64,000 bases of DNA. Origin: Alteribacter populi (GTDB lineage: Bacteria > Bacillota > Bacilli > Bacillales > Salisediminibacteriaceae). Positions 8,339 to 17,116 of the stretch are shown here, piece by piece. Location: contig NZ_KZ293963.1 of assembly GCF_002352765.1 (NCBI RefSeq), forward strand, positions 1,882,368-1,946,367, read 5' to 3'. How positions within the stretch are numbered: the stretch's first letter is position 1; every line of letters begins with the position of its first letter. The notes beneath the pieces were generated by a model. That model saw nothing but the letters and a program-made list of their open reading frames with translations, was not told where the DNA came from and searched no databases. Both the position numbers and the translations under genes were made by a program.

Positions 8339-8707
8339 TCAGCTCTGTTTTGTAAAATAGTCCCGCTCTTTTTTCACCGCATAAACATGATGGCCAAGGG
8401 CAAGCAAAAATAAAATAGTCGTTAATACAGCGAAATATGCATTCCAACCAATAACGTAGTAAAAACTATAATTTCGTAAATTATCAATTTGCATGTGAGC
8501 CGGGTCAACGAGCGGTCCGACAATAAAATGATAAATTCCTATAGAAACAATAAAAGAAACAATCATAAGTGCAAAGATATAAACCGTCGTCTTTATTTTA
8601 GTCATCTGAAGTTTTTCAATTACAACAAAAAACAAATACCCGACGCTCACAAAAATAAGGAAAAACAATACTATTAACATAACGATAAGTGTGGCTTCAT
8701 TGATCAA
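8339..8707 (-). CDS. Small three-TM membrane protein, unknown function
   Basis: No family recognised. The 122 residues contain three hydrophobic segments at about 6-30, 41-64 and 86-108, a short loop with conserved-looking HFIVGPLVDPAHMQIDNLRNYSF before the third, and a basic tail (YAVKKERDYF). The start is TTG with AGGTG 7 bases upstream. It is divergent from the small genes at 8.8-9.2 kb and appears monocistronic. Confidence 0.7.
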   Translation of the reverse strand: MINEATLIVMLIVLFFLIFVSVGYLFFVVIEKLQMTKIKTTVYIFALMIVSFIVSIGIYHFIVGPLVDPAHMQIDNLRNYSFYYVIGWNAYFAVLTTILFLLALGHHVYAVKKERDYFTKQS

Positions 8708-8806
8708 TTTTTTTCACCTCAACGGATTCGGACTTTTTCGACAATTTCTAATACATTTATCTTATCGCAAAATACTTTTTCAGATAAGTGTTTTGTAAAA
8801 TAATTT

Positions 8807-9037
8807 ATGTCGCTTGAACTTCTCCACTATTTTTTACGAATGTATGATAAAAAAGTTACATTAATCATTTGTATTTGTTTAGTCTTATACTTTATTTGTA
8901 TTTACTTGGTCTTGCCTTTAAAATTAAAGAAAAGATTAGCGAAAGAAGGTGCAATCATTGAAAAAACCAATCACACAACCTTATATAAAGATGGAAAAAA
9001 TTACAAACAGTATCGAACAAAAAACGATCGAACTTGA
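8807..9037 (+). CDS. Possible small membrane protein overlapping the next gene
   Basis: An open frame of 76 codons with one hydrophobic segment (VTLIICICLVLYFICIYLVLP, about residues 17-37) followed by a basic tail KLKKRL. I see no clear SD at the ATG. The last 80 bases overlap the next gene in another frame. A transmembrane segment followed by positive charges makes it plausible, and it could be the upstream partner of the downstream gene, but evidence is weak. Confidence 0.35.
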   Translation: MSLELLHYFLRMYDKKVTLIICICLVLYFICIYLVLPLKLKKRLAKEGAIIEKTNHTTLYKDGKNYKQYRTKNDRT

Positions 9038-9242
9038 ACGGACGATTAAAATGACGGAAGAAAAAATCACCACAGCTCACAGAGAGTTTAAGTTTGAACA
9101 TGTTTTTGACGTTTCATACCGCTCGATGATAAGAGAAGAAGGACTGCTTTATCTTCATACAAGTAAAGGTGTATATTCTTATATGGTAAAAGAAGATCCA
9201 GCTGATTTTATTGAAGCTTTTAAAAGAATGCAGAAGAAGTAA
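8958..9242 (+). CDS. Small soluble protein, possibly PH-like (94 aa)
   Basis: The TTG at 8958 has GAAGG 8 bases upstream; a GTG three codons earlier touches that SD. An N-terminal helical stretch rich in Lys and Glu (SIEQKTIELERTIKMTEEKI) precedes a strand-rich part with VFDVSYRSMIREEGLLYLHTSKGVYSYMV and a C-terminal helix DPADFIEAFKRMQKK. The C-terminal half resembles short Bacillus PH-like proteins of the SunI/YnzG kind by pattern only. Function unknown. Confidence 0.6.
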   Translation: MKKPITQPYIKMEKITNSIEQKTIELERTIKMTEEKITTAHREFKFEHVFDVSYRSMIREEGLLYLHTSKGVYSYMVKEDPADFIEAFKRMQKK

Positions 9243-9340
9243 AAGTTGTAGTAAAAATGAACTAACTTTAGACCCTTCTTGATTCGAAGGAAACTGCAGC
9301 TATTGACCTTTTTATCGCAGTATGATCAGGCCCCCAAACA

Positions 9341-9372
9341 AAAACCCCGATACATGTATATGTACCAGGGAC
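9341..9372 (-). terminator. Terminator of the chitobiose PTS operon
   Basis: On the minus strand CCCTGGTACAT pairs imperfectly with ATGTATCGGGG and is followed by TTTTTG, 10-40 bases beyond the EIIB stop. Confidence 0.65.
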
Positions 9373-9381
9373 TCTTCACCA

Positions 9382-9684
9382 TTATCCTAAAAGTTTTTTT
9401 GCTTGTTCGAGAACTTTCTCTCCGTTCATTGTTCCGTAAGCCATAGAATCGATGACATCGACCTGCACTCCATGTGGCTCTGCTTTTTTGGTAATTTGCG
9501 CTTGCAAATAACGAACTTGAGGTCCGATTAAAATAACGTCTGTAGAATCAAGCTGATTCGCTAATCCCGCTTCGGCTGTCGCATCAATTGTAGTTTCAAT
9601 TCCCTGTTGTTTTGCTGCTTCTCTCATTTTATTAACGAGCATACTTGTAGACATTCCTGCTGAACATACTAACATAATTTTCAT
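9382..9684 (-). CDS. PTS lactose/cellobiose-type EIIB component
   Basis: Cytoplasmic EIIB that takes phosphate from EIIA onto a cysteine and passes it to the imported sugar. Starting at the ATG 9682-9684 (SD GGGAGGG) the protein begins MKIMLVCSAGMSTSMLVNKM, with phospho-acceptor Cys7 in the family signature CSAGMST. The 100-residue length is standard. The open frame extends 13 codons upstream into the EIIA 3' end without an SD. It is the last gene of the operon. The reading frame is intact, unlike its EIIC partner. The chitobiose assignment comes from the neighbouring chbG. Confidence 0.92.
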   Translation of the reverse strand: MKIMLVCSAGMSTSMLVNKMREAAKQQGIETTIDATAEAGLANQLDSTDVILIGPQVRYLQAQITKKAEPHGVQVDVIDSMAYGTMNGEKVLEQAKKLLG

Positions 9685-9685
9685 A

Positions 9686-10021
9686 TTAATGCCCTCCCTG
9701 ATCGAATTTTTGGTGTAGTTCAATGATTTCTAATGCCAAATCCTTCACCGTCATTGCATTCATAAGATGATCTTGTGCATGAATGAGTAATACATTTGGT
9801 GAAACCCCTTCACCTGTCGATTCTTTTGTAAGCAGGGATGTTTGTACATGGTGTGCCTCATGAAACTCATCGTTTGCTAACTTTAACTTTTCATCAGCCT
9901 CGGAAAACCGTCCTTTTTTCCCTAATTGCATAGCTTCCATTGCAAATGATCTCGCATTACCTGAATGAAGGATGATTTGGAATGAAATTTCCTCTAATGA
10001 TTTCTCTTTCGTATCAGTCAT
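9686..10021 (-). CDS. PTS lactose/cellobiose-type EIIA component
   Basis: Cytoplasmic phosphocarrier accepting phosphate from HPr. The 111-residue helical protein has the phosphorylation signature LLIHAQDHLMNAM with His81 as probable active site. Motifs SFQIILHSGNARSFAMEA and EADEKLKLANDEFHEAHHVQT are typical of the PTS_IIA lac family. Its ATG overlaps the EIIC stop by four bases (ATGA), and EIIB follows one base after its stop, so the three were translated as a unit. Reading frame intact. Confidence 0.92.
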   Translation of the reverse strand: MTDTKEKSLEEISFQIILHSGNARSFAMEAMQLGKKGRFSEADEKLKLANDEFHEAHHVQTSLLTKESTGEGVSPNVLLIHAQDHLMNAMTVKDLALEIIELHQKFDQGGH

Positions 10022-11325
10022 GCTTTTGGCTCCTCTCTTTCTCTTTCCTTTATAAGTTCTTGTTTCTTTTGTTCAGCTTTTTCTGCTGCTTTTAAAAATG
10101 GAATGTAAAGAACAATCGCTAGCAACAAATTAAACACTTGGAGAATAATCCCATTGATCGAACCTCCTGTTACAAGGTAGCCACTTATTATCGGTGGTGT
10201 TGTCCAAGGTAAAATCGCTACTGTTTTTGGCACCAACCCGAGGTCAATTGCGAAAAAGGAAGTGATCGTTAATAGGACAGGGATAAAAATAAACGGTATC
10301 AACATTACAGGTTAAGTACAATTGGTAGTCCAAATAGAACAGGTTCATTAATATTAAAGGCTCCTGCTGGTGCTGATAGCTTACCAATCGTTCGATAATG
10401 TTTAGAGTAGGAAACAAAGAAAATAGCAATGATTAATGCCAATGTCGTACCTGACCCACCCGTAAATACATAAGCATCGAAGAAAGGTTTCGTAATGATA
10501 TATGGAACATCATAGGCACTTACACCAGTAGAAAATATCCGTTGATTTTCTTCAATAAGTGGTAGATAAATAGAATCAATGACAGGTCCTAAAATGTTTG
10601 TACCATGTAAACCGAAGAACCAGAGCAATGATTTAGAAAAGCAATGATAATCGCTGTCGGCAACGTGTTCGACAAGGCTTGTAAAGGCTCCTGAATCGTA
10701 CTAAACACAAGCTCATGCAGACTTCCATCTGTCCACGCCATAATGAAGGTTTGAATAAACCCCATCATAACTAGAATAATCGCTGCAGGAATTAATGCTC
10801 TAAACGACTTGATGACCCCTTCAGGTACACCTTCTGGCATCTTAATTGTAAATTTAGATTGGAGTAATATACGAAATAATTCAGTTACAACAAGAGACGT
10901 AATAACAGCCACGAACAACCTTGCGCACCCGTCCACTCAAATGCTATACCCCAATCGGGCGTAGCTGGCGTCAAGATAATATATGAAGCTATTGATACTA
11001 GAGCAGCAGCTAATCCATCCGTATTATATGATCTTGCTAAATGATAACTTATGGATCCAACCACCAATAAACTAAGTATAGCAAATGAACCATCCCAGAC
11101 ATTCCCGCCTATGGCCGTCCAGTTGCCCCCGAATATATTAGCCATAAAATTTTGAAAAGCAGGCACGGGAAAATTATTAATTAAAATCGCAAAGGAGCCG
11201 ATGATAATTAACGGCATAATTGATACAAAACCATCCCGGACAGCAACTAAATGACGCTGAGAACCAATTCGACCAGCTACGGGAATAAAATAGCGTTCCA
11301 TCCATTGCATAACTTTATCCATCAT
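10018..11325 (-). pseudogene. PTS lactose/cellobiose-type EIIC, broken by three one-base deletions
   Basis: Membrane permease of the PTS. The frame breaks three times. At about 10924 (CAAGGTTGTTCG) one T is missing; at about 10625 (AATCATTGCTC) one T is missing; at about 10312 (AACCTGTAATG) one C is missing, creating a TAA. Restoring one base at each gives a continuous protein of 436 residues, the normal EIIC size, reading MDKVMQWMERY, WTGAQGLFVAVITS, FLNHLLWFFGLHGTNI, GLPIVLNPVMLIPF. All three are losses in short homopolymers, so sequencing undercalls must be considered, but no other gene in the window shows the same pattern and the adjacent genes are truncated too. Confidence 0.9.
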
Positions 11326-11346
11326 GATTTAAAACCCCTCTCCTCC

Positions 11347-12213
11347 CTAAAATTGAGGTAAATACTCTTTATGTGCATCAAGCATTTCGTTTAAAATCGC
11401 TTTGGCTTTCTTTTCACTATCGACTAGCGGATTCATTACAATTGCTTGATATGCCTTCAGATATTCCCCTGAAATTGCTGCTTCAATAACAAGTTCTTCA
11501 AACGCTTTCATTTGTACAATTAACCCTTTTACTGAAGATGGTAATAGGCCAACAGTTATTGGCCTTGGTCCATCTGTTGTGACAATCGCATTTACTTCAA
11601 TCACACTATCAGCTGGCAAGTCAGAAATCGCTCCCCGGTTTTGAATGTTTAACGTTTGAATATCTGATTTATTTGTATACAAGCTCTCAATGAGATTACA
11701 TGCAGCGTCACTATAGAAAGCGCCCCCGCGTTTCTCTAACTCTGCAGGTTTCTCTTTAAGGCTGAAATCTTGATATGTTTTAAACAACTCTTTTTCAACT
11801 TCCATGACAACTTTTGCCCGAGTTCCGTTTTCCTCATAAGCTTCAAGGTCTTTTTTAAGTATTTTATCGGTTTGAAAATAATATTGATGATAAGGATTCG
11901 GTAACATGTTTAACGCTTCAATAAATGCCGGGGACCAACCAAGGGACACAATATTTGCCGGTGAATAGTCCATATCATTGTTCACTAGTTTTTCCAACAC
12001 TTCTTGTGTTCGATCTTTCCCCTTTACCATTACCCGTTTGCCAAAGACAAAGTGGTTCAACCCTACAAATTCAATTTCGGTATCTTTTACTTCACAATTG
12101 AGAATCTCTGCTGCGCTCGTTCTCATATTGAATGGAATATTACAAACACCAATCACTTTCTTATGAGGACCAAACTTAAGTAGTGCTTCCGTAACAGAAG
12201 CAGAGTTTTGCAA
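11347..12213 (-). pseudogene. Family 4 glycoside hydrolase (6-phospho-beta-glycosidase), 5' truncated
   Basis: C-terminal two thirds (about 288 residues) of a GH4 enzyme that hydrolyses phosphorylated disaccharides after PTS import, using NAD and a divalent metal. Visible motifs are VTEALLKFG, KKVIGVCNIP (metal-binding Cys), FVGLNHFVFG (metal-binding His), EKRGGAFYSDAACNLI and VNAIVTTDGPRP. Family members are about 440 residues; the N-terminal NAD-binding Rossmann part with its GGGS motif is missing. Upstream of codon 1 an in-frame TGA appears and the DNA becomes the reverse strand of a GntR gene. Without the cofactor site it cannot be active. In E. coli chb the equivalent is ChbF. Confidence 0.9.
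12185..12205. other. Head-to-head deletion junction at an imperfect palindrome
   Basis: GCTTCCGTAACAGAAGC (12185-12201) is an imperfect palindrome, so both strands encode Ala-Ser-Val-Thr-Glu-Ala. The minus strand reads as GH4 up to here and the plus strand reads as GntR from here. The segment GAAGCAGAG (12197-12205) fits both families, suggesting microhomology at the breakpoint. The divergent promoter region and both 5' ends have disappeared. Confidence 0.7.
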
Positions 12214-12823
12214 AAAATATCAAGTAAGCCGAACAACTGTCCGAAACGCTCTACAACAACTAACAATCGAAGGATACGTATATCGAATCCAAGGGCGAGG
12301 AACGTTTGTTGCGAACAACAAAGTAAAACAAACGCTAACAGCAACAAAAGGCGGATACAGTGAACAGCTTCAGCTTCAAGGCAAGACGCCTAAGATCAAG
12401 GTCCTTCATTTAACGGTAGTACCTGCAAATTTGTTACTACAAGATATCTTTCGTCTCAATGAAAATGATCCCGTTAATAAACTAGAGCGAATTCGTTATG
12501 CTGATGATTTACCATTGCAGTATGAAATTGCTTATTTGCCTTGGAGAGAAACACCTGGGTTACAAAAAGAAGAATGCGAAAAATCATTATATAGCTTGTT
12601 AAAATCTCAATTTGATATTGAAATTTTAAAGACAGAGGAAAATCTGCAGATCATTTTGGCAGATGAAAAAATAGCTAAAATGCTAGAAACGCACGTTGGG
12701 ACTCCTTGTTTCCAAATTGAAACGTTTGCTTATAACAAAAATGGAAACATCATTGAGTATTCAAAGGCCTTCTTCCACGGAAAACGGGCCAGCTTTGTCA
12801 TTGAAAGAAATTATCATGAGTAG
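12197..12823 (+). pseudogene. GntR/HutC-family regulator, 5' truncated
   Basis: Probable regulator of the chitobiose locus. The plus strand from 12197 reads EAEFCKKYQVSRTTVRNALQQL, then TIEGYVYRIQGRGTFVAN, the second half of a winged helix, followed by a UTRA effector domain (about 120-residue region ending FFHGKRASFVIERNYHE). The first 35-40 residues of the helix-turn-helix, the start codon and the promoter are missing. The frame is open without a credible start upstream, being closed by TGA near 12166. An internal ATG at 12431 could only give the effector domain. The downstream stop is 9 bases before chbG. Confidence 0.85.
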
Positions 12824-12832
12824 GAGGAAATA

Positions 12833-13564
12833 ATGAAGATTATTATTAATGCAGACGATTTCGGATTGTCACCTGGGGTCAATTATGGCATTATCGATGC
12901 ACATAGAAATGGATTTGTAAACTCAACGACGATGCTCACGAATATGGCTAGCTCAGAGCATGCTTTTGAACTCATGAAATCTCATCCGAAACTTGGGGTA
13001 GGCGTTCATTTAGTTTTATCTTGTGGTAAGCCATTACGAACGGATGTCCCTAGTCTCACCAATGAAAAAGGTAACTTTAAATTAACAAATGCCTATGCCT
13101 CTCATCCTTTTGACCTAGATATTCAAGAAGTAGAACGAGAATGGGAAGCACAAATCGACCGTTTTTTTCAACATGGTCTTGTACCAACTCATCTAGACAG
13201 TCATCATCACATTCACGGCTGGGCACCTTTAAGAGAATCTACGTTTAAGCTAGCAAGGAAACATCAACTACCAGTCAGGCACGTGTTTAATCAAGATGAA
13301 GTACCAAGCGATGTGAAGCTATTATCCGATGAATTCAATGCGTCATTTTACAGTGAGGGTGTTACACCTGACTTCTTTGTAAAATTAAATAGAACCGAAA
13401 GTAATGTAGTCGAAGTGATGTGTCATCCTGCATTTATCGATCACACATTACAGCAGTTCTCCTCATATCAACAACAAAGAGTTTTAGAGCACAAAATAGT
13501 AACAACAACGACGTTACCAGAACAACTTGAATTGATGAAATGCCGTAATCAGCTACTCTCGTAA
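12833..13564 (+). CDS. chbG: ChbG/YdjC-family carbohydrate deacetylase
   Basis: Removes an N-acetyl group from PTS-imported diacetylchitobiose 6-phosphate (and related chito-oligosaccharides), making it a substrate for the GH4 enzyme. The 243-residue protein starts MKIIINADDFGLSPGVNYGI with the metal-binding Asp-Asp of the YdjC fold, and has LGVGVHLVLSCGKPL, PTHLDSHHHIHGWAP (metal His cluster) and EVMCHPAFID. SD AGGAGGAAATA precedes the ATG. The gene is intact, with the truncated GntR gene directly upstream; its promoter was probably lost with the GntR 5' end. Its presence identifies the locus as chitobiose-type rather than cellobiose-type. Confidence 0.9.
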   Translation: MKIIINADDFGLSPGVNYGIIDAHRNGFVNSTTMLTNMASSEHAFELMKSHPKLGVGVHLVLSCGKPLRTDVPSLTNEKGNFKLTNAYASHPFDLDIQEVEREWEAQIDRFFQHGLVPTHLDSHHHIHGWAPLRESTFKLARKHQLPVRHVFNQDEVPSDVKLLSDEFNASFYSEGVTPDFFVKLNRTESNVVEVMCHPAFIDHTLQQFSSYQQQRVLEHKIVTTTTLPEQLELMKCRNQLLS

Positions 13565-13584
13565 CACACTATATCTCCTATATT

Positions 13585-13613
13585 AAGGTTGCCCCTATAA
13601 GGCAGCCTTTTTT
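13585..13613 (+). terminator. Rho-independent terminator after chbG
   Basis: AAGGTTGCC (13585-13593) pairs with GGCAGCCTT (13601-13609) with one G-T pair, followed by TTTT. Confidence 0.88.
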
Positions 13614-13654
13614 AACATGCCTGAAAAACATAATATTTTAAATATTGATAAATT

Positions 13655-13663
13655 TGGTATAAT
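13655..13663 (+). promoter_or_regulatory. Extended -10 promoter of the MoxR operon
   Basis: TGGTATAAT carries a perfect -10 (13658-13663) and the extended TGn motif. No good -35 is seen at 17 bases. It is 29 bases before the MoxR start codon. Confidence 0.6.
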
Positions 13664-13691
13664 AGAAAGAAAATACAAAGGGGCAATAACA

Positions 13692-14645
13692 TTGACAACA
13701 CAAACCGAAACACTCGAACAAATGAAAAATCAAATAGGAAAAGTCCTAGTAGGAAAGGATGAAATGGTCGAATTAATTATCATCAGTTTGCTAAGCGGAG
13801 GACACGTACTTCTTGAAGATGTGCCCGGCACTGGAAAAACGATGCTCGCAAAATCAATGGCAAACCTGATGAAAGTCGATTTTAACAGGATTCAATTTAC
13901 CCCTGATGTTCTCCCAAGTGATGTGACAGGTGTGCAGTTTTTTAACCCGAAAGACCAAGAATTTGAAATGCGCCCGGGACCAGTGATGACAAATGTCCTT
14001 TTGGCTGATGAAATTAACCGCGCAACGCCAAGAACACAATCCAGTTTGCTGGAAGTAATGGAAGAATCACAAGTGACGATTGATGGTGAGACACTTCAGC
14101 TTCCACAGCCTTTTATCGTCATCGCAACGCAAAATCCAATCGAATCCCAACAAGGAACGTTTGCTTTACCTGAAGCGCAAATGGATCGGTTTTTAATGCA
14201 AATGAAGGTTGGCTATCCGAAAAAATCTGAAGAAAAAACGATGCTTCAATTGTATAAAGGGAAGAATCCGTTTGAGAATCTTTCCTCGGTGGTAAACTCG
14301 GCGGACCTTTTACATATGAAAAATGAAGTTGGTAAGATTCTGATTCACGAGCCATTGGAAGACTATCTTTTAACCATCATTCACGCGACGAGAGAATCAG
14401 AAGATGTAGAAGTCGGAGTCAGTCCTCGTGGAACGCTTGCTTTCATGCGTAGCCTGCAAGCTCGAGCTTATTTACAAGGGCGTGAATATGTGACACCTGA
14501 AGATGTAAAACAACTCGCACCTTACGTCCTTTCCCACCGGCTTGTTCTTACATTAGAGAGTTCGATGACGAAGACAAAATCTGATGTCTTAACACGTATT
14601 TTACGGGAGATTGAAGCGCCTGTTGAACAGGGGTACGTAGAATGA
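13692..14645 (+). CDS. MoxR-family AAA+ ATPase
   Basis: Cytoplasmic AAA+ chaperone-like ATPase. Walker A is in GGHVLLEDVPGTGKTMLAKSMA, Walker B in VLLADEINRATPRTQSSLLEVMEE, followed by sensor region FIVIATQNPIESQQGTFALPEAQMDRF and the C-terminal lid VSPRGTLAFMRSLQARAYL. The TTG at 13692-13694 is chosen because AAAGGGGC lies 7 bases upstream; the longer open frame lacks an SD. With 317 residues it is standard size (equivalent to YeaC of B. subtilis). Its stop overlaps the DUF58 start (ATGA), so the three genes form an operon. Confidence 0.9.
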   Translation: MTTQTETLEQMKNQIGKVLVGKDEMVELIIISLLSGGHVLLEDVPGTGKTMLAKSMANLMKVDFNRIQFTPDVLPSDVTGVQFFNPKDQEFEMRPGPVMTNVLLADEINRATPRTQSSLLEVMEESQVTIDGETLQLPQPFIVIATQNPIESQQGTFALPEAQMDRFLMQMKVGYPKKSEEKTMLQLYKGKNPFENLSSVVNSADLLHMKNEVGKILIHEPLEDYLLTIIHATRESEDVEVGVSPRGTLAFMRSLQARAYLQGREYVTPEDVKQLAPYVLSHRLVLTLESSMTKTKSDVLTRILREIEAPVEQGYVE

Positions 14646-15847
14646 TTTCACAATGGGTAAAAGAGGTTCACTACTCTAAAACGTACAGTGTACTTGGTGG
14701 GGTCGTGCCTTTTCTTGTCATTCTCTCGATCATTTTAAGAGATATGCTGCTATTTAGCCTAGCCGTCTTTTTTATTCTGTTTATTTTTATTAACAAATGG
14801 TATCTCAACTATGTAACCGCAAACCTGGTCATACCGTATGAAACCATAACCCTGCGCTTGTTTCCAGATGAAGAAGGTGAGATCGCCATTCCCATTGAAA
14901 ATCGCGGTAAGCTTCCTATCTTTAACGGCAAATGGGGGTATTACCTTTATGATCACGATGAATCCGTCTCCATTATAGACAGGGATGACAAGGATGCATT
15001 GCCTTCAAGCTACAAGAACCCGTTCAATATTCCAGCGAGTGCGAGGCGTCACTTCAAAACGAAGGTGACAGCTGTAAAGCGTGGGACGGCCCAAGTGCGA
15101 ACAATCGAATTAATCATATATGACGCCTTTAAGCTAAGCTCTGTTCGTCTTCAATACCAAGGGTCCTTTCGTGGGGAAATCATCGTATATCCTACTCTCT
15201 CACCCATTGGCCATCTTGAAAAACTTTACTTACAGGAAAGAGGGAATCACACGCAGCCCTTCTCCCTGTATGAAGATGTAACGATGACAAGAGGAACCCG
15301 GGATTACATATCAGGTGACCCCTTTAACCGGGTAAATTGGAAAGCGACTGCAAGAACAGGAGATTTACAAACGAAAGTCTATGAAAATGTGATGCTCTCA
15401 AAATGGACTCTCATTTTGAATATCCGAGGAGAAGATTATTTAAAGCCAACAATTGAAAACCTGGAAGAAGTTCTTAGCCAAGTAGCCTATACGGCTCGTT
15501 TTGCCACGACAAATAATATTAGCTTTGAACTATTTATTAACGTAAAAGTTCCTGGCTCAGAGTCCGGCCTCCACCTACCTGCTGGTGAAGGGAAACATCA
15601 TTTAATGAAAACATTGGAATTATTAGCTCGATTGCGTCATGGACAAGTGACCATATTAGAGGAAGCGATGCTTTATAATGTTTTCTTGAACCGCTCGGAA
15701 AAAAAACATGCTATCTTCCATTTTGGTGCATACGGTCAAACAGAGGACCACTTCTACCAGCAAGCCAAGCGATCAGGAGTAAAAATTTATCCGGTCAAAG
15801 CAAGGTGTGAGAATGGAGTTGAACAAAATGAACAATTGGCAACGTAA
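14642..15847 (+). CDS. DUF58 domain protein (YeaD-like), membrane-anchored
   Basis: Partner of MoxR ATPases, often linked to a vWA-like fold; the exact role in Bacilli is unknown. Two N-terminal hydrophobic segments (about residues 14-55) are followed by a beta-rich extracellular or cytoplasmic part and the DUF58 signature TRGTRDYISGDPFNRVNWKATARTGDLQTKVYE (about 218-250). The length of 401 residues is normal. It overlaps MoxR by four bases and the next gene by about 20, indicating tight coupling. Confidence 0.88.
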   Translation: MISQWVKEVHYSKTYSVLGGVVPFLVILSIILRDMLLFSLAVFFILFIFINKWYLNYVTANLVIPYETITLRLFPDEEGEIAIPIENRGKLPIFNGKWGYYLYDHDESVSIIDRDDKDALPSSYKNPFNIPASARRHFKTKVTAVKRGTAQVRTIELIIYDAFKLSSVRLQYQGSFRGEIIVYPTLSPIGHLEKLYLQERGNHTQPFSLYEDVTMTRGTRDYISGDPFNRVNWKATARTGDLQTKVYENVMLSKWTLILNIRGEDYLKPTIENLEEVLSQVAYTARFATTNNISFELFINVKVPGSESGLHLPAGEGKHHLMKTLELLARLRHGQVTILEEAMLYNVFLNRSEKKHAIFHFGAYGQTEDHFYQQAKRSGVKIYPVKARCENGVEQNEQLAT

Positions 15848-17033
15848 AGCCGTCACGGGGTTGCGGTTTAGTTTAGAAATGCTCTTACTTTATATCATCT
15901 TGTTTCCAAATTATATGGCTGATCCGGGGTTTCCTCCAGTCCTCCCGTTTGTGACAACGGTCGTGACTGGTGGGTTAATCATTTATGGGTTTCTTACCAA
16001 GATGAGAAAAGTCGGATTTACGTTTGGATCGTTACCTTTTGTATTCGGCATTGGCATACTCGTCGGATTCCATCCCTTTATCGCCTTGCTTCTGGCTCTA
16101 GCAATTTATTGGCGTGTATATGTAAGTACGAGAAACGACACAGAGGGAAATGAAATTAGAATTTTTCTCCTTACATTATTAGTCGGGTGCATTTACTATG
16201 TTGCATTTCAACATGCCCCTTATCAGACGTTAGTTCTTATTCTAACAACCGTACAATTTTTCGGAGCGCTTTTAGTCATCACACTCTCAAACATGACTCG
16301 TTCAAGTGTTCATACGGAACACAAAAAGCATCACGTACGCTGGACGATGATTATTTTACTTTCCGTCGGTACATTAGCATTAGCCGCTGGTGTGTTTGCT
16401 CCTCTTTTTACGAAAGCCATTCTTTTTCTGACACGTATGGTCACGATCGGCATTGGCTTTCTTTTCAGCCCAATTCTTTATTTGTTTTCCCTGATGAATA
16501 TATACGATCAACCGTTGGAAGAAGAAAGTATGGATGAGGGAGAAAAGGGTAAGGACGAGGAAATACTTTTCCATGAAGTTGATGTCGATGAGACGTTTAT
16601 AGGGTCAATGACATTTTATTGGATCCTTTCATCGATCCTGCTAATTATAGTCTTTATCATTCTCATTAAGAAAGTGAAGAATGAGACTTCCCAAAAAATG
16701 CAAATCGAAGCGTTTGATGAACAATTGATTACCTTACAACCTTCAACGTCTTCATGGAAAAACTTTAAAAATCACCTGATTCCTAATCACGAGGTGCGAC
16801 GTCAATTTTACAAATTTGAATCCACACTTGCTAAAAAGGGCGCGGGACGAAAAGCTTCTCAAACAGCTGAAGATTGGCTGTCTAGTTTACCTGCCGATTC
16901 TTCTGATAAAGAAACGGTGTTACAAACGTATGACAAAGTACGGTACGGAAATAAAGAAGTTTCCTCTCAGGAGCGAGCTCATTTTAAAAAAGCGATTCGA
17001 AATATTATGAAGAGGGTAAAAGACGGAGATTGA
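15828..17033 (+). CDS. Multi-TM protein with C-terminal DUF4129-like domain
   Basis: Third gene of the MoxR operon. About seven to eight hydrophobic segments occupy residues 1-230, then an acidic cytoplasmic or external loop (EEESMDEGEKGKDEE), another TM and a soluble C-terminal region with VRRQFYKFESTLAKKGAGRKASQTAEDWLSSL and TYDKVRYG, the DUF4129 pattern. In B. subtilis the corresponding gene (yebA) also carries a transglutaminase-like domain and is over 700 residues; this protein has none at 401 residues. The ATG at 15828 with GGAG upstream is preferred to a GTG at 15807. Confidence 0.8.
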   Translation: MNNWQRKAVTGLRFSLEMLLLYIILFPNYMADPGFPPVLPFVTTVVTGGLIIYGFLTKMRKVGFTFGSLPFVFGIGILVGFHPFIALLLALAIYWRVYVSTRNDTEGNEIRIFLLTLLVGCIYYVAFQHAPYQTLVLILTTVQFFGALLVITLSNMTRSSVHTEHKKHHVRWTMIILLSVGTLALAAGVFAPLFTKAILFLTRMVTIGIGFLFSPILYLFSLMNIYDQPLEEESMDEGEKGKDEEILFHEVDVDETFIGSMTFYWILSSILLIIVFIILIKKVKNETSQKMQIEAFDEQLITLQPSTSSWKNFKNHLIPNHEVRRQFYKFESTLAKKGAGRKASQTAEDWLSSLPADSSDKETVLQTYDKVRYGNKEVSSQERAHFKKAIRNIMKRVKDGD

Positions 17034-17116
17034 TAGCGTTACGACAAAAGCGGTACTGTTCCGTGACAATAAAGTTCTTTACTACGGAAAAAGTTGTTTA
17101 CAGTCTTGGGTAGATG

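Noticed and set aside
12153..12347. Minus-strand frame across the GH4/GntR junction
   Set aside because: It is the reverse complement of the GntR winged-helix coding sequence, in which codon use and family motifs are clear on the plus strand.
9382..13564. Cellobiose rather than chitobiose system
   Set aside because: PTS and GH4 families fit both, but the ChbG-type deacetylase acts on N-acetylated chito-oligosaccharides, which favours chitobiose. Not excluded for the original transporter range.
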